NCBI RefSeq assembly: GCF_000002235.5 | Contig: NW_022145604.1 | Coordinates: 32,564,908-32,628,907 of the forward strand | Reading direction: 5' to 3' | DNA: 64,000 nucleotides | Source: Strongylocentrotus purpuratus | Lineage: Eukaryota; Echinodermata; Echinoidea; Camarodonta; Strongylocentrotidae | Part shown: positions 23,998 to 34,970 of the stretch, one piece after another | Layout of the letters: each line of letters opens with the position of its first letter | Numbering within the stretch: position 1 is the first letter of the stretch | Position numbers and translations under genes: made by a program | Notes under the pieces: generated by a model | What the model was told of the DNA's origin: nothing | What the model saw: the letters and a program-made list of their open reading frames with translations, nothing else | The model's database searches: none

Positions 23998-24079
23998 ATC
24001 CGAAATATTAACAGCAAAGAGGAATCTTCTAGGTGGACAACATGCATTCGAGTCCAACGAAAGATTTCACTTGGTTTAT
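23998..24079 (+). other. Conserved 82-nt exon, unit B
   Basis: Preceded by a good acceptor (tctcccttttattccag) and followed by the donor gtaagt. D (37384-37465) and E (60705-60786) carry exons of the same 82-nt length. One frame is open in all three, reading EILTAKRNLLGGQHAFESNE in B, with mostly moderate changes in E. It may be a 5' leader exon of the TRIM gene or a coding exon of an unrecognised protein; another exon must lie upstream. Confidence 0.65.
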
Positions 24080-25030
24080 GTAAGTTACTGTCGGATTATG
24101 TGTTCGATATACACAGTCGTGATAACGGTGTATCAATCTTTAAATCAACCATCTACTGATTATCACATTAAACAAAACTATTGCATGATTGTTCTATGAC
24201 TATAGCACCTAATTGTACTTGAATAAATTCATTATGAGGATGCTTGGCACATTACATAAACATGACATGAAAAACGAAGAGAGGGACCTCCTCTTTGGCA
24301 TCATAGTCAGTTGTCAATTTGCCAAAAAGACTGCTTGGAAATTTTGTGAGGACGTTTTCGAAATAGGATGTCTCTACTTTAATAGACTACGAACTTTGTA
24401 TCCAAATTTGAAATGGGTTTAAAGCTAATTGTCTGGCCTTTTATGGTGATTTCGGTCTTTTGATGATCTGTTTAAGAACAGTCTTTTCACAAATATTTAA
24501 AACTGCACATTTAAAAGAAAAGTACTTTCTAATCTTTGTACAGAAATTACATTAGGGATTATTTTAATGTAGAAATAATGTAGAAATTCATATCTATAGC
24601 TAGGCATTTAAACATATTTTATTTTAAACGCTCTCTAAGGTGAATATGTGAAATTGGTATCTGTTTTATTGAGAGTTTGAATAGTTTTCGACCTTGATCG
24701 ACATGTATATTAGTGGCAAAATGTGGATATCAATCGCAAAGTTTATTGTATACTTTATTTAGTAAATGTATTAATGAACAGAGTGGTATGACAAGAAACA
24801 TCACGAATATGTTAAAATATATAGAGAAGGGAAATGAAACTATATCAACACAGGGCCTTCAGTTATGTGTGTTTTTGTTTTATTTTTTCAAAATAGTACA
24901 TAAACATATACATAATTTAACAATTATTTCTTCATTATACGTTATTATAAAGTATTCGGTACATTAAATATGATGCATAAACACAAATATTTTTAAATGA
25001 AAAAAGATAAATTACAAAAACGCAGGAGAC
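24080..25030 (+). other. Presumed intron, unit B
   Basis: Homologous to about 37466-38935 of unit D but lacking one arm of the 38192-38538 palindrome. Short frames (for example 24213-24422) are not convincingly coding. Confidence 0.45.
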
Positions 25031-25490
25031 CGCCATCATGAGCGGTGAACTCATCTCTCTCTCTCTCTCTCTCTCTGGTTCATTGCACCCCCCCCCCCCC
25101 TCCTCGCAGCCCGTACCTAGTCATTCCTTTCTTTCTCGCTCTCCATGGTTACGCAAAATGCTTTATGATTATAATCATAGATATAATTGTTCTTCACTAT
25201 CAATATTGACTCGACTGGTCATACTTTGGAGGTGTCGTGTTTTAGTGGTTCATTAATTCACTCTACTCTTATACGATTAATAGTTTGATTGCCAGCCATT
25301 GACGTGCTTTGGCAAGACGACGATCCATATTTACCACCCTCTACCCAGGTGTAAATGGGTAACTGACAATTGATGGGGCAATAGTAACTGGGGGCCCGCA
25401 GGAAGAGCAGTATTAATACAGTTGTCCTACCCTGGGTATATAAGGCCCAATTATTATGTTGTATCACTATTTATTCATTTTCAATTTTAG
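25031..25490 (+). promoter_or_regulatory. Old tRNA-SINE with TATA-like site, unit B
   Basis: A CT repeat and poly-C run precede a degenerate SINE beginning near 25229 (ttttagtggttc). Its body has acccaggtgtaaatgggtaa, and TATATAAG lies at 25437-25444. The same arrangement is found before A, D and E, so the SINE predates the gene duplications. The TATA-like site could be a core promoter, or merely part of the SINE tail before an intron acceptor (tcaattttag ending at 25491). Confidence 0.5.
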
Positions 25491-25491
25491 G

Positions 25492-25640
25492 GCCAACTAC
25501 TACATTGTGTGAGGAGTACGGATCAGAAGAAATGAGATCATCTTCAGTCATCTTCAGACTGCCTCCTGACTTGTTTTTGATCTGCAGCAGATAGCATGTG
25601 GTGGTCGACGACAGGAAGGAGAATATACCCGACTGTAAAC
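25492..25640 (+). other. Conserved leader block, unit B
   Basis: Starts after a pyrimidine-rich acceptor-like sequence. It is highly similar in A, B, D and E (ggccaact, gaggagtacggatcagaag, gatctgcagcagatagcatg). In B the frame from the first base stops after GQLLHCVRSTDQKK; stops differ among copies. Probably a 5' untranslated exon; its donor is uncertain. Confidence 0.5.
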
Positions 25641-25782
25641 TCACCTGTTCATATCATTACATTTAATTACTTTGGTAATTTAAAATTAATCCCCTAACCA
25701 TAATTTTAAAAAGGTACTCTTTCATTAATTTATATTCTGTTTCTTAGTAACTAGCGATAAGACTTTTTGCTGAAAACCTTAA

Positions 25783-26283
25783 AGGTAATACAAAATTTTG
25801 ATATGGGGTCATGAATTTGGTTCAAATGAATATATTGGAAGCATATACGATCCTACAGTATTCAGTGATCGTTGTCGCGGTCGAAATCGACTCTAAAGTT
25901 ATGAAATTGTAATAATGAACATTTTATGTTGAATAGCTCCCTCTCAAGGTCAAGATATTAATTAAGCTATAAAACAATGCTTATTGACTAAAATCGACCG
26001 ATTAGCTATTGTTGTTCGAAAATTATATACCACAACTACATACTCTGAGATTTTCAGGGTCGCAGCTACCATTGTACGGCCGTAGGAGCTATTTAAAATT
26101 TATCAAAATTTACCCGGAGCACCGGTAAATCTTTATATTCAATTTTTCTCGAAAGCAGAAGTGTTTTAGAAGCTAAAATTTCTGGTGTTTTTAATACATC
26201 CACAGGGGCATCCAAATATATCAAAATTGTAAAGAATCACTATCCACCCATTTTTCAAAATTTCCCAAAACTTTGTAATACCT
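25783..26283. mobile_element. 501-bp MITE with TTAA duplication
   Basis: The inverted ends aggtaatacaaaattttg and caaaactttgtaatacct lie between TTAA at 25779-25782 and 26284-26287. The D-unit homologue reads gaaaaccttaacaagaac with a single TTAA, an exact empty site. Fits piggyBac or Kolobok type insertion; non-autonomous. Confidence 0.85.
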
Positions 26284-26536
26284 TTAACAAGACAATCTCT
26301 CGTTTATTTTCAGCCCGTTTTTTAAAAATAATTATTGATATGATTAAAGGTGGTTTATGATAACTGAAGAAGTTTAGACAACCTGATAAATCCATTGCCT
26401 ACTGGAGCTGGATCTGTATTGAATATACGAGAAATATAAATATCCTCTAGTCCAGGTATTAAATTTCTTTCATTGATGTACTATTGTTGTTTGCATTATG
26501 TATCATATCAGTGCATAGTGAGATAGGAGAATCACA

Positions 26537-27757
26537 ATGTCAGAATTCGAACACAGACTTTCACGCAATTTGAAGTGCCCTGTTTGTTTCGAGCTGCTTT
26601 GTGAACCGAAGCAGTTATCATGTACACATACTTTCTGTAAAAAATGCCTCAATGATATTCTTAAAAGCTCTTCAAAAGCTTGTTTAACGTGTCCCATCTG
26701 TCGAAGCGAAACATCTGTAAAGGGTGGCAATGTCTCGAATCTCAATACTAATGTTCCTCTCAAGTCTCTCATTGATGATGTGAGGAATAGCCAGCAAGTC
26801 TGTGAAATTTGCGACACAGACTCGAGAGCTGTACATTTCTGTTGTGAGTGTGGTAAGGATATGTGTAACACATGCCTTGAGATTCACAACAAATGGCCGC
26901 CTCATGTCAAGCATAGAGTTGTGAGAGTAGAAGACGTCAGAGAGGGAAGGGTGGTCCTCCAAAACGAGGTTTATTGCCAAGAACACAAAGCAGATAAACA
27001 AAAACACATCTGTACAGATGTGTGTATTACCTGTAAGAAGTTCATCTGCTTGGAATGTCGGAGGTCGTGTAATAAGAAAGGTCACACTGTTCAAGATGCT
27101 AAGGACTACAATGCTTCTACTAAGACAAAGATAGATTCTCTACAAGCCCGAAGTAAGACGAAAGCTACAACCCTCAAGAGTCACGTGGCCTGCATCATGA
27201 CTCAGAAGAAGCGTGTCACGGATCACATTGCCGGCAAAAAGGTTAAAATCAATAAGAGTTATCAAGAATCACTCAAAAAATTAAACGAGTGGAAAGCATT
27301 ATTAGACAAGCAGTTGAATGCTCAGAAAAACGAATTATGTAAAAGTTTGGATGAGATGAAAGATGTTGATGAGAGGTTGATTACGAGTATTGAGAGTGCG
27401 AGTGTGTTAGCGGGTAATAGCATGAAGGCTCCATTAGAAGGTGATATCATTGTTATTCGTGATACATTGTCTGGAGAGCTAAAGAATGTCCTAGATAGAG
27501 ATGATCCAGAGAATAAGCTTGCCACGGGTGTAGCTGACCAGGCAGAGAAGCTGATATTCACACCTAAATGTGATCGGTTGAAATTTGGTCGGCTGCAGAA
27601 GACAACTGTCGGAATCGGAAATCTGATACCGAGATCATTCCTAGTCCGTCTGATTGCCGTTGCATGTATATGTTTTCTGTTCGTAAAGATGATCTTGAGT
27701 TTTGGTGAATCCGGACAAAAAAAATCTCACAGAGTCCACCAAAACTATCGATACTAA
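26537..27757 (+). CDS. TRIM-like protein B: RING, B-box 1, B-box 2, coiled coil, hydrophobic C-terminus
   Basis: An intact 406-residue frame. RING C3HC4 (C14, C17, C29, H31, C34, C37, C52, C55), B-box 1 (C89 to H126), B-box 2 (C147, H150, C163, C166, C171, then distal His) and a coiled coil at about 190-300 are all present, so the zinc-binding part of a ubiquitin ligase looks functional. After residue 335 it departs from copies A and C into a hydrophobic stretch (FLVRLIAVACICFLFVKMIL) that could span a membrane, then a short polar tail and a stop. The propeller is missing. The layout and length resemble the membrane-anchored TRIM13/TRIM59 type, but this copy more likely arose by truncation of a D/E-like gene. 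The start lies in the conserved context cacaATGtc, 27 nt after a candidate splice acceptor. Confidence 0.85.
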   Translation: MSEFEHRLSRNLKCPVCFELLCEPKQLSCTHTFCKKCLNDILKSSSKACLTCPICRSETSVKGGNVSNLNTNVPLKSLIDDVRNSQQVCEICDTDSRAVHFCCECGKDMCNTCLEIHNKWPPHVKHRVVRVEDVREGRVVLQNEVYCQEHKADKQKHICTDVCITCKKFICLECRRSCNKKGHTVQDAKDYNASTKTKIDSLQARSKTKATTLKSHVACIMTQKKRVTDHIAGKKVKINKSYQESLKKLNEWKALLDKQLNAQKNELCKSLDEMKDVDERLITSIESASVLAGNSMKAPLEGDIIVIRDTLSGELKNVLDRDDPENKLATGVADQAEKLIFTPKCDRLKFGRLQKTTVGIGNLIPRSFLVRLIAVACICFLFVKMILSFGESGQKKSHRVHQNYRY

Positions 27758-27910
27758 CAGTGAATGTTCAAAATTACAAATCGATGACATGTGCCGAACA
27801 ATTTTGGTAGAAAATGTATAGTGGCTGAGTAATTAGCATAGAAAGATTAAAACAAAATCCGGTAAGTAGGCCCGACACCATGGCCCGAATTCGAAGTCGA
27901 AACGCGTCAT
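27758..27910 (+). other. Junction between TRIM copies B and C
   Basis: About 150 nt matching no other TRIM copy. It ends where gacgtcagagagggaagg, also present inside copy B at 26933, restarts TRIM homology. No convincing splice acceptor is present: atgacgccag lacks a pyrimidine tract. Confidence 0.55.
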
Positions 27911-29386
27911 ATGACGCCAGACGTCAGAGAGGGAAGGGTGGTCCTCCAAAACGAGGTTTACTGCCAAGAACACAAAGCAGATAAACAAAAACACATCTGT
28001 ACAGATGTGTGTATTACCTGTAAGAAGTTCATCTGCTTGGAATGTCGAAGGTCGTGTAATAAGAAAGGTCACACCGTTCAAGATGCTAAGGACTACTGTA
28101 ACAATGCTTCCACCAAGACACAAACAGATTCTCTACAAGCCCAAAGTAAGGGGAAAGTTACAGCCATTAAGAACCACGTGACATGCATCAAGACTCAGAA
28201 GAAGCGTGTCACGGTTGACTTTGCCGGCAAAAAGGCTGAAATCAATAAGAGTTATCTAGAGTCACTCGAGAAGTTAAGTGAGAGGAAATCAGCATTAGAC
28301 AAGCAGTTAGACGCTCAGGAAGAGAAACTTTGTAAAAGATTGGATGAGATGAGAGATGTTGATGAAAGGTTGATTACGAGTATTGAGAGTGCGAGTGTGC
28401 TAGCGGGTAATAGCATGAAGGCTCCATTAGAAGGTGATATCATTGTTATTCGTGATACATTGTCCGGAGAGCTAAAGAATGTACTAGATAGGGATGATCC
28501 AGAGAAGAAGATGGCTACGAATGTAGCTGACCGTGCAGAGCAACTGATATTCACACCTATCAATCAAGGTGAACAGTTGAACATCGGTGAGGTGAGGTTC
28601 ATGAAATGTGTGTTGGAATGTGACGTAGAACTCTTTAAGAAAGGCCACATGAATGGCATGGCTGCTACACCCGATGGTAGGATGGCAGTGGGATACTACA
28701 CAGGAGGAATCGATATCTTCTCTGCTGATGGTCAGCTGCAGAAAACAGTCCTCAAGGATGTCAGTATCCGTGAAGTAGGATACCTGTCTGATGGTCGACA
28801 TGTCGTTCTTAATGGCAGAGATAACATCACACTGTACACACAGGAGTATGTGAAGCTGGATCTAACATTTGATACTCTAAGTAAAGATAAAGGTGGGACC
28901 CGTAGTCTCACTGTAAACAGTAATAATCTGATCTATGTTGGGTACTGGAAAGCCAAGAAGATCCAAGTGTTCTCACCAACAGGTGGGAAGGCGATCAGGG
29001 AGATACCATACGATGGGTACATACCTCATCAGATTACCAGTTATAATGACGTATTAATCATCAGATATGGTAATACAGCAATGATAATTGACAAAGATGG
29101 CAATGTGAAACACAAGGTAGAGAAATCGGGACTAACGGCATACGCTGCTGTAACTCAGAATAATTCAATCCTGATCGCTTGGGTCAAGCATGATGATGGG
29201 TTGGTTAGTATAGATGAGTACACCAGCGAGCTCAAACACGTCCAGACTCTCATCTCTGATCACAAGATTGAGAAGCCTAAGACAAACTGGTACTATCTCC
29301 GCGAGTTCCGATCAGGAGAGATTGCTTTCTGTACTACTGATAGACTCTATATATTCAAACTAACCACCACACCAAGCAGTCCATGA
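27911..29386 (+). CDS. TRIM-like protein C, lacking RING and B-box 1
   Basis: An open frame of 491 residues from the first ATG. TRIM homology begins at DVREGRVV, equivalent to residue 133 of the other copies. It therefore has B-box 2 (CQEH, CITCKKFICLEC), a full coiled coil, the linker IESASVLAGNSMKAPLEGD, and a propeller-like domain with TPDGRMAVG, GGIDIFSADGQL, NNLIYVGYWKAKKIQVFSP and IIDKDGNVKHK, ending RLYIFKLTTTPSSP. It has no hydrophobic module. Without a RING it should not act as an E3 ligase; it could be a dominant-interfering partner, an unexpressed 5'-truncated copy, or the 3' part of a gene whose 5' part is copy B if the assembly is wrong here. The first ATG is fortuitous and lies outside the homology. 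Confidence 0.7.
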   Translation: MTPDVREGRVVLQNEVYCQEHKADKQKHICTDVCITCKKFICLECRRSCNKKGHTVQDAKDYCNNASTKTQTDSLQAQSKGKVTAIKNHVTCIKTQKKRVTVDFAGKKAEINKSYLESLEKLSERKSALDKQLDAQEEKLCKRLDEMRDVDERLITSIESASVLAGNSMKAPLEGDIIVIRDTLSGELKNVLDRDDPEKKMATNVADRAEQLIFTPINQGEQLNIGEVRFMKCVLECDVELFKKGHMNGMAATPDGRMAVGYYTGGIDIFSADGQLQKTVLKDVSIREVGYLSDGRHVVLNGRDNITLYTQEYVKLDLTFDTLSKDKGGTRSLTVNSNNLIYVGYWKAKKIQVFSPTGGKAIREIPYDGYIPHQITSYNDVLIIRYGNTAMIIDKDGNVKHKVEKSGLTAYAAVTQNNSILIAWVKHDDGLVSIDEYTSELKHVQTLISDHKIEKPKTNWYYLREFRSGEIAFCTTDRLYIFKLTTTPSSP

Positions 29387-29988
29387 AAGATAATTGTCCA
29401 GTATCAGACGAATACAAAATAATGAAATTATTGGAAATTGAATCATTTTCTCTTACCGTGATATATCATGACTATCAATTCAGAATTACATTAGCCAGAT
29501 TATCTGGACAAACAAAATGCATAATAACATGACCAAATATCTAATTTATTTCGAAAGGTATGATAACGTGAACATTTTTCACTCTCAATTATTTAGAATG
29601 ATGTTTAGGTAAATTCTCTTGAAGTACAAATTGCTTAATTATAACATGACTTGCGATCTAATTTAATTTGAAGGGTATGATTTAATTTCCTCAGACTCAT
29701 GTTTGTGTCCAGTTTTCTTTAATTCGTGTTGTTTAACGCAACAGAAAGATACGATGATACCTTCCTATTCATAGATTAGTTGCACAAACTGTTCATTCTA
29801 TTACATAATAATAGGTTTGCGTCTAAAATGAAGAAGAAAAAAAAAGGTGATGCCCGTCATCTGGATTTTAATCATGATGTGAAAAAGTATCTTATTGTAT
29901 TTCTTGATAGCCATCAATATTCTGGTCATAAACGAAGAATAGATTACACATCATGTCATGAGTATGTATTTCATACATATTTCACGTA

Positions 29989-30030
<42 letters not shown>
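29387..30030 (+). other. 3' flank of TRIM C
   Basis: Homologous to the 3' flank of A, ending in a (TA)n run at about 29993-30028. Likely contains the 3' untranslated region. No other gene seen. Confidence 0.5.
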
Positions 30031-30031
<1 letters not shown>

Positions 30032-32525
30032 TGTGTGTTATATAGAAAAAAGCATAATGACATGCATTGAAAGTGTATATAAACACAAGTATATATGCCA
30101 TACATCATATTAGTGTACACATGGATATAATGAATTAAACGCATGACAAAAACAATATATTGTCACTTGTATGTCGAAACGTATCCAAGGTGGGATCATT
30201 ATACACCATTTAGAATAATGCATAATGTTTGAATGGTTAAATTAATAGAGTAGTTTTAGAGACACTAAATGATCTGTTCCGTCGATTAGACTGAATCAAT
30301 GGCAATGAAAAACTGGACTACCGATGGAATTGAATCTAGTCAATTCAAGTAGAACAGGCTGTAACACCTTATTTATCACCTTGTGTATCGCGTGAGTTCT
30401 CGAAATAAACATTTCGTGACTTCTGATGTCATAGGGTTTACGGAAATAACCGCGATAAAAACTGTTACCTACCATATTAAAACCTTTCTTTGGTTTTCAC
30501 CTTCCTGATGTTCGTGTCAAAAATGACTTTGATATTCCTGGCTCATTTTCCTGATTGAGGTGTCTATGAAAGGGCAAAAAATTGATTTTCTAGAAATGTG
30601 ATTTTCTCTTTGGAAGTCAGATATTGTTCGCCAAATGACTTTTTGGTTCCCTTTCTTCAAATTATTTGTAATCACTCATGCGTGAAATATGTTTCATATG
30701 AGTTGCATTAAATGAATGAAGAGGGTCTAAGCTTTACAAATATGTGTCATTTATTAATTATAATTGTGATTCAGTTATGATGAAATATCGATAATTCTCG
30801 GCTTTGCTTTTTCTTGGACGCACTGTGTATGCTTGTTTTCTTCTGTTGGAAATGGCACTGTTTAAATCAAAACTGTCTTATTTAATTATGGCATGCGTAT
30901 CTCTTCATTTTAATTAAACGTTGTATATAGAAGCTTACGCTGAACCCGAATACTAGGAGATTTATGGACGGGGTTTTGATAATTGTTATTGTGTATTCAC
31001 CTCGTACTTTTTGAAACCATTAGTATGTCATTAAAGATTATGGTATAATATGATCAAGAGAATGAAGCCATTGGCCATTTAAGAATAATATTTTGAATTA
31101 TTAAAGCAAGTCTGCATGAAGCTAGCCCTCGAGAGGTCTTTAGCCTCTGTCGGCTCCTCCACTCTGAATTTAGCTATTCATTTTAATTCATTTTCTCACT
31201 TATTGGCTTAAGTACTCGTATAATTAAATGTACATACATATTTGTATATGTTTATAATTTGTATTTCCAAGTATATTCGTGTATTGTTGTTGTCTGTTTG
31301 TTATAAGTGCAAGTAAACTGGAAGCTGGAAACTTAGATATGTATATAACTATGAAGGAATGTTTGATGAAAAAAGTATTCATTATAATTAGTAATTCAAA
31401 CTGATAATATTTACCTGCTTTGATGGAATTCGCTGTCGTGTAAAAAGATGAAGCTATATAATCATTCCACTGTATGTTTAATACATGTATAGGTGGAGAC
31501 CATCATGTGATGGACTTGTAAACACGTAACTCCGGCATCTCTCAAAGTAGGCCTTATACACAAGGTGAAATGGAAAATACTTGTTTTTCTATTCTGTGTT
31601 GGATACAGTCATGTTCATCTATTTGGGTAGGGTACCATCCCTGTATAATTATTTCATTCTGTAACTCAAGTTCTTGGAGAAATGACATTCGTTTAGTGTT
31701 GAGAAAGTATAAGATGTATACGTCAATGGTCAGGAGACTTTATTGTGGTATCCCATGGACAATATTGTTGGCCAAGATTGAACAGTACAGTTTCTGTATA
31801 ATATGTTGATGAATATTATACAAATAAACAAATTATAATTGAGAGAAGCCAAAGAAGAGCACTATTGTACATGACCGGGTAATCCCGAACTCCTAAAGCT
31901 TACAAAGTTTGTTTTGAAATAAATGGATCAACGTTAACCTAAGCTCAACGAAAACGCAATAACTCGGTGTATAGTATTTCCTTAAGTTCCTTAAGATTCA
32001 ATTTAATTCAATTCAATTCTCATTCATTTCATTCATTTCATTCTCGATTTTAAGAAAAAGAAAAGAAATTAAGTTAAGTTAGTCAAACGAGTAAATTGTC
32101 TTTTAAAGGAAAACTGAATTTATATGGTACGTGAATATTTCTTGTGGATACATGTAAACACTATAAGGAATGAAATAAGTATTCATATAATTATGTAAGG
32201 AAGACGAATTACGGTAATTCATATCAAATTCAAAAAAGTTGTGTTAACACTGTTAAAGATACTGCCTAGAAGAAAATGGAGGAAACCCTATATGTAAAAC
32301 ATAAGTCTTTATGTATACCATGAAGTTTTGAATTATCATAATAAAAAAGGATTTGACTAACAGACTACAAACTTTATCCAATCCTTATGCATTGTTTATG
32401 GTCTGATGTTACGTTAATAAAAATCAAAGGAATGAAGAAAACAAATCGTGAATGGCAGTGGTGATGTTGACGATGAGGATAGTGATGTAGTATGATTAAT
32501 TACCTATATTTCTGATGTGAATGGA
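30031..32525. other. Duplicated downstream spacer of unit B/C
   Basis: Homologue of about 16600-18650 in unit A. Short frames such as 31570-31809 have no conserved counterpart in the other copy. No gene recognised. Confidence 0.5.
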
Positions 32526-32531
32526 GGCGAA

Positions 32532-33075
32532 TGACGATGATGATGAAGACGATGACAATGATGAAGATGAAGATGATGATGATGATGAAGACGATGACAA
32601 TGATGAAGATGATGATGATGATGAAGACGATGACAATGATGAAGATGATGATGATGATGAAGACGATGACAATGATGAAGATGATGATGATGATGAAGAC
32701 GATGACAATGATGAAGATGATGATGATGATGAAGACGATGACAATGATGAAGATGATGATGATGATGATGAAGACGATGACAATGATGAAGATAATAATG
32801 AAGATGAAGATGATGATGATGATGAAGACGATGACAATGATGAAGATGATGATGATGATAAAGACGATGACAATGATGAAGATGATGATGATGATGAAGA
32901 CGATGACAATGATGAAGATGACGATGATGATGAAGACGATGACAATGATGAGGATGACGATGATGATGAAGATGACGATGATGATGAAGACGATGACAAT
33001 GATGAAGATGACGATGATGATGAAGACGATGACAATGATGAAGATGATGATGATAACGATGATGATGATAATAAA
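32532..33075. repeat. 36-bp GAT-rich minisatellite
   Basis: About 14 units encoding, in one frame, DDDDDEDDDNDE repeats; other frames give Met/Lys or Ser strings. Unit A has only a few gat repeats at the matching place, so the array expanded after duplication. All three long frames are products of the repeat, not genes. Confidence 0.9.
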
Positions 33076-33620
33076 GATAGAAACATTGATAGTGATGACG
33101 ACAGTGGTACTATGGCAACGATTTATTTAATATAATAATGACGTAAATGATGATGTTGGTGATAAAATTGATATTGCCGACACGAACGATGGGCAGGATG
33201 ATGATGATGTGAATAATGTTGATGACAGTGAAAACGAGAAAATTTTCTTATTTTATAATGATGACGTAGATGACGAGGTCGGGGATTAAATAGAGGATGA
33301 TAGTGATGGCATAGACGATGGACATGCTGATGATGTTGACGGTATTGGTAGTAGTGATGACAAGATGATTGCAATAATGATGATGATGATGATGTTGTTT
33401 GTAGTTGTTATGGGTGAGGAAGATTATGCTGCTGCTGCTACTGATAATAATATATTGTAAATACAAATTAAATGTATTAAATCACCTTCATTATCAGCAG
33501 CAGCATCATCATCATCAACAACATCATCATCATCATTAGTATCACCATCAGCATCAGTTTCACATTTCACATGATCATCAGCGTCATTTTCACATGTCAC
33601 ATCATCATCAATGTTACAAT
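33076..33620. repeat. Imperfect GAT/ATC microsatellite block
   Basis: Homologue of 18950-19250: gatgat on the left, atcatc on the right, self-complementary. Low-complexity frames only. Confidence 0.75.
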
Positions 33621-34630
33621 TTGATAGGCTACACGGACCATCTCAGATTTACTAAACAAGTTTAAATATGCCGACGTTTTGTTTCAGATGGCGCTCTTCA
33701 AATTTGTATGGTACGTTGAGATCTATGCTAGCCAGTCCTACCTTTTTTTACATACGTAATCCACCAAAATATGTCAAGCCGATCACCGTACTTGACCTTA
33801 GTCCAGACAAAATATCAAATTGATTAACACTTCTATTGACATCATACAAGTTCATGTTCATGTTTCCATTATTACATTTTCCTTGGTATGGGACATAATT
33901 TTGGACTTTCCCATACATAACGATTATTTGACCTACTAGACAGGCTAGAATAATGATTCACCATATGTGGCTCGGGTAACGTTGGGGGAGGGGGGGGGCT
34001 GCAATGGATTAACAAAGCACAATAATGCCTCCACTATCTATTAATGAGAGTTACTTGTGTCAAGTATATTATCAAAGGTAGCATCAGAAAATGAAGGAAC
34101 GTATTTCTCCCTAGGATGGGGACTTATTTTATTGCCGGGGTAGTACTTTTGTTGTTGCTAGGAAGACCATTTGTAAAGGGGCATTTTTGTTGGTCCCAGA
34201 TCCATTCATACACAGAATTTTGCTGACTTTGTACCACTAGGTCACAACATGGCGTAAATTATATTGTTCTGTACTTGCCTAATAAAGCAGTACTCGCTAT
34301 AGTGTGCCCAACTCGAACCAGGTTCGCCACACTATCCTAATAAATGACTCTGGCAGGTCCTGTTGTGGGACGTCCTCTCCCCACCTTTCACCCCCATCCC
34401 GGTTTCCCTCCGCTCACAAATCGATAGTTCATAAGGTTATTTCCTGCCAAACAGGAAGATTATAAACCTGAGCGAGTGTATGATCATCAAAACCACATTT
34501 TATAAGTACGAATTATCAGGGAGCGTACAAATGCTCTATATTTCCGACTCTTAACTAGTCAAACAAATACACACGTTCAGTACCTACGATGTAGGCTACA
34601 ACTACAGTCAATAACTGTTATATTAGATAG
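33621..34630. other. Duplicated spacer, distal part of unit B/C
   Basis: Aligned with about 19260-20650. Similarity fades near 34400. No gene seen. Confidence 0.5.
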
Positions 34631-34634
34631 CCTT

Positions 34635-34970
34635 GGTTTGACTTTTTTTTTTAGGGGGGGGGGTCCATATTTTGTTTTGCCCGAAAATGTTTTCATTTTT
34701 TTTTCGGGGACAATCAAAATTTTAGAAAGAGAAGTGCAAAAAAAAAAAGGATTGACTGAAAAAAATATTTCGAGATGTTTCAAGAAAAGAAAAAAACCTT
34801 TAAAAAAAAAGTTATTATTAAAAAAAATTTGGGAAAAAAAATCTTGCCCAAAAAAGCTTTTTGGGGGCAAAAAAAAAAAATTACCCAAAAAAGCATTTTT
34901 GGGGAAGAAAAACAAATTGGAAAAAAATAATTTCAAGGAGAAAAAAAAATTCATGAAAAAAATGACCCTC
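34635..34970. repeat. Homopolymer-rich low-complexity tract
   Basis: Dense runs of A, T and G. Both strands are open for about 150 codons only because the composition lacks stops. Such tracts are prone to sequencing error. Confidence 0.75.

Noticed and set aside
27880..27925. Splice acceptor joining the RING of copy B to copy C
   Set aside because: The sequence before the junction (catatgacgccag) lacks a pyrimidine tract and no matching donor was found at the B side.
32521..33135. Acidic 204-residue open frame (Asp/Glu/Asn repeats), with a Ser-rich frame on the other strand
   Set aside because: Both are by-products of a 36-bp minisatellite; the homologous site in unit A has no such frame.
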